Positions 1 to 6,221 are shown, counted from the first letter of the stretch. The stretch is DNA of 6,507 nucleotides from JAGPKI01 sp052034135 (GCA_052034135.1 JBPOJC010000055.1:1-6507), one strand, 5' to 3'. Program-made: numbers and translations. The notes: generated by a model not told the origin, from the sequence alone.

Positions 1-1234
1 AAATGCTGTTCAATATCTGCAAATCCTCGATAATTAAGAATATCAGGAGCAGCAGAAGAACCTTCACAGCAGAAACAGGGCTCAGCATGAGGACATTCAA
101 TTGCTCCTGCTCCCCAACAAAGTGTAAGTTCTTCTGCTGGAACAACTTTAAATTTGGAAACATTTTGTCCTCCATCTTCCTCTCTTTCTACATTCTGAGC
201 AGTATTAACAGCTCCTTTATACTCAGTATAGTTGGTTTCTTCGTTGAAAGTGCTACCTCGAGAACAGCTACAATGTGTTTGATTCGGCCAAAAATAGTCA
301 GCATGTGTAGTCATTATTAGCCATCTGAATTTTTGGATAACTCTTTTGTAGTGAGCAATTCTACTCATTTTTATCTTTTCAGTATCATTTTTGCTCGAAT
401 GTTCAATTCTCTTATCTGCATGTTGCCCTCTTCCATCATAGTATGAATGTATATGTCCATCACCTTTATACCATTCACCAAGTGGAAAGATTTCATTATA
501 TCCGTCTCTATAATATAGCGTAACAACTCGTTCAGTTGGTGCTAATCCTTCAAAGTGTGCTTCAAATATTAGAACATAATTATTTCCTTTAGTAGGGTTT
601 TCCCATACATCACTTAAATTTATCTCAACATTTGTGCAACCAGGTGCATTCTGTGAATCATAGATTTTACTTCCTATATCAGTGATTATACCCCATGAAG
701 GTGGCGGATCACCTTGAGCAAATCCTATAGCTTGCTTTAATGTATTATCATAGCAGATGTAATAGTTTCCTTCATTATCTTGTTTTAGTTCTGGCTCAAC
801 TTTTAGTATTCTCCAATCATTACCTGAATAATCATTGTAAGAAATATTGTAAGATGATTCTAATGTTACCCCTATTTGAATTGTTTTTACATAAATCTTT
901 TCTTCTCCATCAATTTTGTATATATCTATACTTTCAAAATCTTTAGTTAAGTAATTTCCTAATTGGTCTTTTTCATCTGTAACCCATCCAGCAACAAAAG
1001 GAATAAAAGCTTCTGTGGTATCAGGTAAGAGTAATGCATTTAATGGTTCAAACATGGTTTCACTAACATAACCATAAGTTAAACTTGATTTGAGTGAATT
1101 TTTAGATTTTAAATTAGTAGGAAATTCTATAATAAGAAGAAGCATAATAATTACGCTTATTAGCTTTAAAGATTTTGGTAAATTACCAGTACTTCCCTCG
1201 AGAGAGAGAGAGAGTTTCTCTTTAGATTAAACAT
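1..1234 (-). CDS. Secreted PHP-domain metallohydrolase-like protein, partial, frame-broken at a (CT)7 tract
   Basis: This gene runs off the left edge. The body frame is open from 1229 to position 1 without a stop (about 380 codons after the internal ATG at 1145). The start is ATG 1234-1232, with AAGGAGG seven bases upstream, but this frame stops at 1168-1166 after 22 codons. Removing one CT unit from the tract at 1200-1214 joins the start to the body. Numbering of the joined product: residues 1-23 are polar and basic, 24-35 are a hydrophobic core (LISVIIMLLLII) typical of a signal peptide or anchor, about 40-255 are an unrecognised, probably beta-rich region, and from about 255 there is a PHP-like domain. 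The PHP motifs are KGDGHIHSYYDG (His260, His262) and LIMTTHADYFW (His310, Asp312), matching the HxH and TDHxD metal-binding motifs. The best family resemblance is CehA/McbA-type PHP hydrolases. A cysteine-rich stretch follows (HCSCS, then CWGAGAIECPHAEPCFCC), which is unusual for the family. The substrate is unknown. The frame break could instead be a sequencing error or an early pseudogene. Confidence 0.78.
1200..1214 (-). repeat. CT dinucleotide microsatellite in the start of the PHP gene
   Basis: Read on the minus strand this is CTCTCTCTCTCTCTC, seven CT units plus a C, beginning 20 bases inside the reading frame. With seven units the frame ends at TAA 1168-1166. With eight units it would end at a TAA a few codons after the tract. 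With six or nine units it continues into the long PHP body and its signal peptide. Frame dependence of this kind is the signature of slipped-strand phase variation. Confidence 0.9.
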
Positions 1235-1240
1235 TTTAAA

Positions 1241-1290
1241 TCCTCCTTAAGTTTTAATTAATTGTAAAACTAACAATTTTTTCTGGAGGA
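1241..1290 (-). promoter_or_regulatory. Possible Shine-Dalgarno-sequestering hairpin in the PHP leader
   Basis: On the minus strand TCCTCC (1290-1285) can pair with GGAGGA (1246-1241), which is the ribosome binding site. The loop is 38 bases. A second pairing, GTAAAA (1310-1305) with TTTTAC (1269-1264), crosses the first, so the two could be alternatives or a pseudoknot. The stems are short, and this could be chance in AT-rich sequence. Confidence 0.25.
1242..1248 (-). promoter_or_regulatory. Shine-Dalgarno site of the PHP gene
   Basis: AAGGAGG on the minus strand lies seven bases before ATG 1234. It is near-perfect and fixes 1234 as the start, even though that frame does not lead into the body. 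The alternative in-frame ATG at 1145 has no such site and would lose the basic n-region of the signal peptide. Confidence 0.85.
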
Positions 1291-1337
1291 GTTTTTCTGT
1301 TTACTTTTACTAAATTCTATTAAATGACTCTTTTCCC

Positions 1338-1366
1338 TATTTAAGTTAGAGCATTCAATTAGTCAA
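1338..1366 (-). promoter_or_regulatory. Candidate sigma-70 promoter P2 of the PHP gene
   Basis: A second TTGACT (1366-1361) lies 34 bases downstream of the first. It is followed by TTAAAT at 16-base spacing or TAAATA at 17. The predicted leader is about 97 bases. The two TTGACT boxes suggest tandem promoters, but neither is proven. Confidence 0.4.
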
Positions 1367-1371
1367 TTAAT

Positions 1372-1400
1372 ACAATAATAATAGAAAACAAAAAAGTCAA
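1372..1400 (-). promoter_or_regulatory. Candidate sigma-70 promoter P1 of the PHP gene
   Basis: The minus strand reads TTGACT (1400-1395), 17 bases, then TATTGT (1377-1372). This matches the consensus at 5/6 and 4/6 with ideal spacing. The predicted transcript start is near 1365, giving a leader of about 130 bases. Confidence 0.5.
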
Positions 1401-1436
1401 GGAAAAGTTTAGTAATTTTTAGGGAAAAGAATATGG

Positions 1437-1456
1437 ATTCCCGCTTCCGCGGGAAT
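1437..1456. repeat. Family A palindrome, copy 1
   Basis: ATTCCCGCTTCCGCGGGAAT is a 20-base element with perfect 8-base arms and a 4-base loop, followed by GAC. It fits the pattern ATTCCC-N8-GGGAAT, the same pattern as the dRS3 element of Neisseria. The similarity may be convergent. Confidence 0.85.
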
Positions 1457-1472
1457 GACGAGGAGACTGTGA

Positions 1473-1492
1473 ATTCCCATTTTCATAGGAAT
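1473..1492. repeat. Family A palindrome, decayed copy 2
   Basis: ATTCCCATTTTCATAGGAAT is again 20 bases long and followed by GAC. The outer arms are kept (ATTCC/GGAAT) and the inner arm bases are altered. Confidence 0.65.
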
Positions 1493-1500
1493 GACATGGA

Positions 1501-1541
1501 GGAGATCCTTACGAAGCAGAATACGCTCCCTCAGGAAGACG
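1501..1541 (-). repeat. Family C repeat, left copy 1
   Basis: The minus strand reads CCGTCTTCCTGAGGGAGCGT, then an ATTCTG-type middle, then AAGGATCTCC. It matches the right-island copies at 6181, 6343 and 6454, but in the opposite orientation. A decayed relative continues to about 1600. Confidence 0.7.
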
Positions 1542-1600
1542 GTGGAGGCGATAGATCCTTCTGTCGCTTGGAAGATACTCCGTCGGGATGGCAGAGATGG

Positions 1601-1632
1601 GTCATCTCCAAGTGTATCTATTGGGGATCCAT
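1601..1632. repeat. Family B palindrome, decayed copy 1
   Basis: It begins GTCATCTCCA and ends TTGGGGATCCAT, the same frame and length as the intact copy at 1715. Several arm bases have changed. Confidence 0.6.
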
Positions 1633-1642
1633 GAGGTAATTT

Positions 1643-1738
1643 GTCATCCCTGAATGTCTGCCAACCGTCATCCCCGAAATCAACAAAAATGTCATACCCA
1701 AAATCCACACAAATGTCATCCCCGAATGTATTTATCGG
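1643..1738 (+). repeat. Tandem array of four 24-base units from the family B left end
   Basis: GTCAT(C/A)CC begins at 1643, 1667, 1691 and 1715, an exact 24-base period. The first three units carry GTCATCCCTGAA, GTCATCCCCGAA and GTCATACCCAAA and then diverge. The fourth leads into the complete B palindrome. The units are adjacent without unique spacers, so this is not CRISPR. It looks like a half-element amplified by slippage and then decayed. Confidence 0.7.
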
Positions 1739-1791
1739 GGATCCAGACCATACTTCTAAACTATCTGGATTCCCGCTTTCGCGGGAATGAC
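1715..1791 (+). repeat. Composite repeat B-linker-A, left copy
   Basis: An intact B palindrome (ATCCCCGA 1718-1725 with TCGGGGAT 1735-1742) is joined by a non-palindromic linker of about 22 bases to an intact A palindrome (1769-1788). Positions 1715-1771 are identical over 57 bases to the reverse complement of 6276-6332. Identity in the linker shows that the whole composite was copied or moved as a unit. Confidence 0.9.
1769..1788. repeat. Family A palindrome, copy 3
   Basis: ATTCCCGCTTTCGCGGGAAT has 8-base perfect arms. It forms the right part of the composite repeat and is the best preserved A copy along with the one at 1437. Confidence 0.85.
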
Positions 1792-1816
1792 CAAGAAATT
1801 CATGGAATGACGAAAA

Positions 1817-1860
1817 GGAGACCCTTCGTCGCTGGGATGAGCGCTCCTCAGGGTGACGAG
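1817..1860 (-). repeat. Family C repeat, left copy 2
   Basis: Read on the plus strand it begins GGAGACCCTTCGTCGCTGGG and ends CTCAGGGTGACGAG. Ends ACCCT (1821-1825) and AGGGT (1850-1854) can pair, as can the inner CGCT and AGCG, giving an imperfect hairpin. It resembles the copy at 6401. Confidence 0.65.
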
Positions 1861-1890
1861 TGTGGTGGTGTCATTCTAAGCCACTAAACT

Positions 1891-1922
1891 GTCATACCCG
1901 AAATCTTTTATCGGGGATCCAG
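1891..1922. repeat. Family B palindrome, copy 3
   Basis: It begins GTCATACCCGAAAT and ends TTTATCGGGGATCCAG. The right arm is intact and the left arm has one change. It is the last repeat before purM and ends about 80 bases before the start codon. Confidence 0.7.
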
Positions 1923-1985
1923 AAACCAAAATACATAGCAGAATTGAAATTAGAATTTATGGATTCCATATAACCTTTTTTTTAT

Positions 1986-1991
1986 TATAAT
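1986..1991 (+). promoter_or_regulatory. -10 box of purM, probably giving a leaderless mRNA
   Basis: A perfect TATAAT ends 10 bases before ATG 2002. Transcription would begin about 6-8 bases after it, within a few bases of the start codon. The -35 region at 17-base spacing (ATTCCA, 1963-1968) matches only 3/6. A purine-rich ribosome binding site is absent. Confidence 0.6.
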
Positions 1992-2001
1992 GTAAATAAT
2001 C

Positions 2002-3051
2002 ATGGAAAAAGATTTTTACTCAGAAGCAGGGGTTAGCTCAACAGAAGAAGAAAGTGCTTTAAAAGGTTTACTTAAATGGGTAAACGCTACATTCCCTTTA
2101 AGAGATAATATTGGCAAAGCTCTCCTTCCGATAGGATTTTTTGCTAATGTTGTTGATACAGGGTTGGGTATTGGAGTCGCAATTTCTACCGATGGCGTTG
2201 GGAGCAAAACGCTAATTGCAGAGTTTTTAAATAAATACGATACAATTGGGATTGACTGTATTGCAATGAATGTAAATGATATTTTATGCGTAGGGGCTGA
2301 ACCCGTAAGCTTTGTTGATTATATCGCTGTTAATAAAATAGATAAAGTAAAAATTGAAGAAATCGGTAAAGGGCTATATGAAGGAGCAAAATTAGCCAAT
2401 ATTAATATCCCTGGCGGAGAAATTGCTCAAGTAAAAGATATACTTCACGAAGGTGATAATAGCTTTGATATAATCGGCACCGCAATCGGTTTTATTAAAC
2501 CAGATAAAATAATAACTGGCAAGAATATTGAAAATGGTGATATTATAATAGGGCTTAAGAGTAGTGGCATACACAGTAATGGTTTTACACTTGCAAGGAA
2601 GGTTTTACTTAGCGATAAAAACTACGACGATAATATTTTATTAGAGCTTTTAACACCTACAAGAATTTATGTAAAAGAAGTTTTAGCTTTAATTAACACA
2701 GTTAACGTTAAAGGGTTAGCAAATATCACAGGCGATGGATTTTTAAACATTATAAGATTTTCAAAAAAAGCTAAATACGTAATCAACGAATTGCCTGAAC
2801 CACAGCCAATTTTTAGGAAAATTCAGGAAAAAGGTAATATTCCTCTCCACGAAATGTATAAAGATTTTAATATGGGATTGGGTTTTTGCGTTGTAGTTAG
2901 TGAAAATGATTATCCTAAAGCCGAGAAAACCTTAAAAGATTTAAATGCTGATTTTCTAAAGATTGGCTACATTGAGGAAGCAGAAGAAAAAAGCATCGAG
3001 ATAAAACCTTTAAAACTTAAAAGTACAGGTGAAGAATTTAGAGAGATCTAA
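2002..3051 (+). CDS. purM: Phosphoribosylformylglycinamidine cyclo-ligase (AIR synthase)
   Basis: This cytoplasmic enzyme of de novo purine synthesis closes FGAM to aminoimidazole ribonucleotide (AIR) using ATP. The 349 residues are full length for PurM. Residues 7-11 (SEAGV) match the usual start of the family. The N-terminal AIR-synthase domain spans about 55-165 with STDGVGSK (62-69) and the TIGIDCIAMNVND-CVGAEP block (81-101). The C-terminal domain from about 178 has SSGIHSNG (187-194), LLTPTRIYVKEV (216-227), ITGDGF (242-247) and EMYKDFNMGLGF (284-295). Wording such as IAMNVNDILCVGAEPV and FNMGLGF resembles archaeal PurM more than the E. coli enzyme. GGEIAQVKD replaces the usual GGETAxMP. 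ATG 2002 is the first possible usual start, because TAA lies in frame at 1993-1995. There is no Shine-Dalgarno site. The gene stands alone with no other purine gene beside it, and its stop overlaps the opposing propeller gene. Confidence 0.96.
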   Translation: MEKDFYSEAGVSSTEEESALKGLLKWVNATFPLRDNIGKALLPIGFFANVVDTGLGIGVAISTDGVGSKTLIAEFLNKYDTIGIDCIAMNVNDILCVGAEPVSFVDYIAVNKIDKVKIEEIGKGLYEGAKLANINIPGGEIAQVKDILHEGDNSFDIIGTAIGFIKPDKIITGKNIENGDIIIGLKSSGIHSNGFTLARKVLLSDKNYDDNILLELLTPTRIYVKEVLALINTVNVKGLANITGDGFLNIIRFSKKAKYVINELPEPQPIFRKIQEKGNIPLHEMYKDFNMGLGFCVVVSENDYPKAEKTLKDLNADFLKIGYIEEAEEKSIEIKPLKLKSTGEEFREI

Positions 3052-5192
3052 TCTCCTGGGTATGTTATAACAATACGCTTTGTTTGAGCTTCCCATATTA
3101 CTGAAGCACCAAGAGCTTCACTTACAAATCTTAAAGGAACAAAAGTTCTGCCATTACTGATTTTAGCTGGCACTTCGAGAGTTATTGGTTTGCCATTAAC
3201 ATAAGCGACAGTGCTGCCTATTATTACTTCTACTTTTATATTATTGAGTTCATAAACTGCCTTTTTCTCTTCAGCGATCCAATCAATTTTAGCACCCAAT
3301 GCCTCTCCAATAAACCTGAATGGAACAAGAGTCCTACCATTTTCTATAAAAGGTGGTGCATCGAGATCTTTTCTTACGCCATTTACATAAGCTGATTTTG
3401 AGCCAATCTGGAGCTCAATAATGATTTTTTGTTGAGGGGAAGTAGCTTCTATCACTTGAATCCTTGAATTACCGCTATCTGCAACATAGATTTTATTATC
3501 TGTGCAAGAAAGAGAACTGGGAGAATTGAATTTCCCAACATTTTCAGCATATCCATTTTTGTCCTTGGGGTATTGAATTATACCAGGCTCTCCAATTGTT
3601 TCATAGGCTTCGCCTCTTTTAGAGTATAATTCAATCCTACCATTTAGCTGATCGAGAAAAGCTACATAATCTGAAAAGAATTTAAAATCAGAATAATATG
3701 CATCATTATTTAAGTTAAAAGTTAAAATTAAATCTCCGCTTTTACTAAAAACATATACTTTTTTTGAAACAGGAGATAATATGAAAATATTATCCGAGGA
3801 ATCAACTCTACAGATATTATCGCTTCCATATATAGGGCTTTCGGTACGCTTTATTGCGACCTTTTCGACATTGTCTAAATTTTCATAAAAAGAGTATAAG
3901 ATTGAATCAAACCATGAATATACAAATATTTTACTATCTTCTGGACGAACATAGACTGAGGATCTGGGAGGAACGTATTCTGGAATTTTTACGGTTTTAA
4001 CATCTCCATTTTGAGGGTTATATTTTTTTATTATTAGCTCAACGCCGATAGATATTATAAACAGACTCCCATCTTTTGTTGCATTAAGCTCAATCTTAGA
4101 TTGCGTCATTAGAATTGGGCCAATTATATCATTAACAGGAAATGATCTTTTCAAATTTTCGTATACGTAGTAGTTTATTTTCCCTGTTAAATCATCATAC
4201 AGAAAGATATTAGAATTAGTTGCAGATATATTTGTGGGGAGAAATAATTTACCTTCTTCAAATTTAACTGGTGCTATTGTTTGGATGAGGTCTTGCCCTT
4301 TAAATATTAGAACTCCCTTATCTGGAACTGGAATTAAAATTTGTTCATTTAAATATGCGACAACCGGGAAAGATTGACTAATAGGGGGAGCATTTGAAAT
4401 ATTATTTGAAAAAAGGAATTGCAAATTTTCATCGTAAACAAAATATGTAAATGAATTAGAGAAAGCAAACAATTTACCATCAGGAGAAACTGAGATTTTA
4501 GACGGAACATCAAGGGAGCCCTGCCGCAATTCTAATTTAGTCTCTTTTATAAATTCTCCACTTTCATTAAACTTATAAATTTTGTATTCAGCAAATCCTG
4601 AACCATATGTTACTAAAAGAGCATATATTGAACCAGCAGAGCAGTCCATATCTATTATCTGGTCATTTTCGCCAATTTTTAAATTTTTAGGTTCTTCATT
4701 CTTGTCCAGAGAAATAATAAATGCTTTGCCGGACATTTCATCTTTTGCTAATATTGTATCTTCTCGTAAAGGAACGAAATCCTTTATTATTTTACTAGCT
4801 AAAAATGGCTTCTCTCTTATTAAAAATGATTTTAGAAGATTTCCATTTATGTCATATTTATAGATCTCATCGGTAAAAGAAACAAATAAATTATTGTCCA
4901 AGGAAAATTTAAATGTGATTCCAAGAATGGAGCGATTTATTTTATTTGTTATGATAAAAGACTTTTGAAATGAGAAGTTTTTATCATAAATGATAGCTGT
5001 ATTCTTTAGTCCATCTAAAATTGCTATGTTGCCATTTAAATCTGTATCACACATTGATGGAAATCCTGACTCACCAGCAAGAGGCCCATGACCAATTGTA
5101 AAAATGTTGTAGTTTATTGCAAAGGCAGGCACTGAAAAGCTTATTAAAAATATAATGATTACAAAAAATATAGCTATCTTTGACTTAAACAT
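3048..5192 (-). CDS. Exported beta-propeller (NHL-like) protein with two C-terminal stalk domains
   Basis: The product is 714 residues. Residues 1-25 form a clear Sec signal peptide: basic start, hydrophobic core IAIFFVIIIFLI, and an AFA cleavage site before Ile26. Residues about 30-585 show repeated beta-blade wording with alternating hydrophobic strands. The last repeat is a good NHL repeat, with GKFNSPSSL (553-561) and IYVADSGNSRIQVIE (568-582). Two tandem copper-amine-oxidase N-terminal-like stalk domains follow at about 589-649 and 650-714, with paired motifs AYVNG, NGRTLVPFRFIGEALGA and NGRTFVPLRFVSEALGA. Proteins with this stalk domain are typically outside the membrane and the domain has no catalytic role. 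The ligand or partner is unknown. The start has AAAGGAGG seven bases upstream, inside the end of plsY, so the two genes are probably one translationally coupled operon. The stop codon interleaves with that of purM, leaving no room for a terminator between them. Confidence 0.9.
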   Translation of the reverse strand: MFKSKIAIFFVIIIFLISFSVPAFAINYNIFTIGHGPLAGESGFPSMCDTDLNGNIAILDGLKNTAIIYDKNFSFQKSFIITNKINRSILGITFKFSLDNNLFVSFTDEIYKYDINGNLLKSFLIREKPFLASKIIKDFVPLREDTILAKDEMSGKAFIISLDKNEEPKNLKIGENDQIIDMDCSAGSIYALLVTYGSGFAEYKIYKFNESGEFIKETKLELRQGSLDVPSKISVSPDGKLFAFSNSFTYFVYDENLQFLFSNNISNAPPISQSFPVVAYLNEQILIPVPDKGVLIFKGQDLIQTIAPVKFEEGKLFLPTNISATNSNIFLYDDLTGKINYYVYENLKRSFPVNDIIGPILMTQSKIELNATKDGSLFIISIGVELIIKKYNPQNGDVKTVKIPEYVPPRSSVYVRPEDSKIFVYSWFDSILYSFYENLDNVEKVAIKRTESPIYGSDNICRVDSSDNIFILSPVSKKVYVFSKSGDLILTFNLNNDAYYSDFKFFSDYVAFLDQLNGRIELYSKRGEAYETIGEPGIIQYPKDKNGYAENVGKFNSPSSLSCTDNKIYVADSGNSRIQVIEATSPQQKIIIELQIGSKSAYVNGVRKDLDAPPFIENGRTLVPFRFIGEALGAKIDWIAEEKKAVYELNNIKVEVIIGSTVAYVNGKPITLEVPAKISNGRTFVPLRFVSEALGASVIWEAQTKRIVITYPGD

Positions 5193-5854
5193 TCTTTTTC
5201 CTCCTTTTTCTTTGCAATGTTTTCCTCTTCAAATTTATTGAATCCTTTAACAATTATTTTAAGCATATTTTTAGGGCTGCGATTGCTTAATTTGACCATA
5301 TCTATTATTGCAGGAATGATTCTAATTAAAGCAATAGTAGGGATAAGTGCAGATATTACAATAAGTGTTACAGGCTCGGAATAAAGATAAGTAATGAGTG
5401 GAAGTAAACCAAAACAAAACCCCAGGCAGAGCGAAACATTACGGGATAATAAATAAATTATTGAGAAAACAATAAGAGACAATGGTAGCTCTGCAGGAAA
5501 AAGCATTGCAATCATCCCCATGCTTGTAGAGCCGCCTTTACCGCCTTTAAATTTTAGATAAATCGACCAGTTATGACCAATAATTGCCATTAAACCACAA
5601 ACGCCAGCCCACCACTGATTAAATTGAAGCCTAAAAGCTATTAAAATTGGAAGAGCTCCTTTTATTGCATCAATTAAAAAAGTGAGAAAACCATAAAACT
5701 TTCCAATTGAGTGAAAGACATTAAGAGCCCCCATATTTTTTGTTCCGACTTCTCTAATGTCATCATTAATCTTTTTCTTCCCAAAAACATAAGCTGTTGG
5801 AAAAGAACCTATTAAATAACTTATTATAGCAGTAAATATTTCTTCTATAGGCAT
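5174..5854 (-). CDS. plsY: Divergent PlsY-family glycerol-3-phosphate acyltransferase
   Basis: PlsY is an integral membrane enzyme that moves an acyl group from acyl-phosphate to glycerol-3-phosphate, the first step of phospholipid synthesis. At 226 residues it is slightly longer than usual because of a charged tail (about 205-226). Hydrophobic segments lie near 5-24, 53-75, 84-95, 112-135, 143-158 and 161-185. Family motifs are SYLIGSFPTAYVFGK (12-26), DIREVGTKNMGALNVF (32-47), GK (51-52), D62-K65-G66, GHNWS (93-97) and KFKGGKGGSTSMG (101-113). Departures from characterised PlsY are visible: GSGNxGATN is GTKNMGALN, the arginine after it is His48, and the late RHxxNI motif is missing (IRIIPAIIDMVK instead). 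It is therefore a PlsY-family member whose activity is less certain. ATG 5854 has a modest AAGG site six bases upstream. The 3' end overlaps the propeller gene by 19 bases. Confidence 0.85.
   Translation of the reverse strand: MPIEEIFTAIISYLIGSFPTAYVFGKKKINDDIREVGTKNMGALNVFHSIGKFYGFLTFLIDAIKGALPILIAFRLQFNQWWAGVCGLMAIIGHNWSIYLKFKGGKGGSTSMGMIAMLFPAELPLSLIVFSIIYLLSRNVSLCLGFCFGLLPLITYLYSEPVTLIVISALIPTIALIRIIPAIIDMVKLSNRSPKNMLKIIVKGFNKFEEENIAKKKEEKECLSQR
5200..5207 (-). promoter_or_regulatory. Ribosome binding site of the propeller gene inside plsY
   Basis: AAAGGAGG on the minus strand is seven bases before ATG 5192. It encodes part of the lysine- and glutamate-rich tail of the PlsY-like protein. 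The placement supports coupled translation. Confidence 0.8.
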
Positions 5855-5903
5855 TTCTTACCTTACTTCCAAATATATTTTCCTCTAAATAGTCTTCCTC
5901 ACT

Positions 5904-5909
5904 ATTATA
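5904..5909 (-). promoter_or_regulatory. Candidate -10 box for the plsY-propeller operon
   Basis: A perfect TATAAT on the minus strand lies about 50 bases before ATG 5854, which predicts a leader of about 43 bases. No good -35 box is seen at 16-18-base spacing (best CTTTTA). The rest of 5855-6050 is plain AT-rich DNA with no further signal that I can support. Confidence 0.4.
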
Positions 5910-6180
5910 AATTTATTCACCATAATTAAAAGCTTAATATAAATTCTCTACTTATAAAGTAAATGTTATACTCCATGAATTAATTCAATTTTCATTTAAA
6001 ATTTAACAGTAATGATTGTTCTTTAATACCTTTATTGGCAATAAAATAATGTCATTCAGAGCGATTGCGGGAATCCAGAATACTAAGAATAGAGCCATAT
6101 TTCTATCTACTGCAAAATACGTAAAACAAACCCTCCATATATGTAAGTGAGGTAAAAATGACAATTTTGTCACTCCCATC

Positions 6181-6221
6181 CCAGTCCTCCTGAGGGAGCG
6201 TATTTTGCGACCGAAGGATCT
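6181..6221 (+). repeat. Family C repeat, right copy 1
   Basis: It carries TCCTGAGGGAGCGTATTTTG followed by CGACCGAAGGATCTT. This is the clearest full copy of the family and matches 1501-1541 in reverse complement. Confidence 0.75.

Larger units (their letters stand above)
1431..1922. repeat. Left repeat island (gene-free)
   Basis: This stretch of nearly 500 bases is visibly richer in G and C than its AT-rich surroundings. It is a mosaic of three short repeat families: A, a 20-base palindrome of the ATTCCC...GGGAAT type; B, a palindrome of the ATCCCCGA...TCGGGGAT type; and C, a roughly 40-base element with CTCAGGAAGAC or TCAGGGTGACG at one end and GATCCTT or ACCCTTCG at the other. Open frames here are only translated repeats, including one starting MDSRFRGND, and there are no ribosome binding sites. 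No gene is supported. Confidence 0.85.

Noticed and set aside
3..946. Plus-strand open frames at 3-320 and 740-946
   Set aside because: They lie antisense to the PHP gene body, whose frame is continuous and shows PHP motifs. The plus frames have no family resemblance.
1196..1214. CTCGAG plus GA repeat as a cloning linker or adaptor remnant
   Set aside because: It resembles a cDNA linker, but it lies between a matching ribosome site and an in-phase coding body of native composition, so a natural microsatellite is the simpler reading. Raw reads would settle it.
1643..1738. CRISPR array
   Set aside because: The 24-base units are contiguous and decayed, with no unique spacers and no cas genes.
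1715..1746. Family B palindrome as a transcription terminator
   Set aside because: The hairpin is plausible, but there is no run of T after either arm and no gene ends beside it.
1409..1887. Three open frames in the left island (minus 1409-1708, plus 1433-1639, plus 1654-1887)
   Set aside because: They are translations of the A, B and C repeats (for example MDSRFRGND from the palindrome), have no ribosome binding sites and overlap each other.
2016..2574. Minus-strand frames inside purM and the plus-strand frame at 4582-4863 inside the propeller gene
   Set aside because: They are shadows of strongly supported genes on the other strand.
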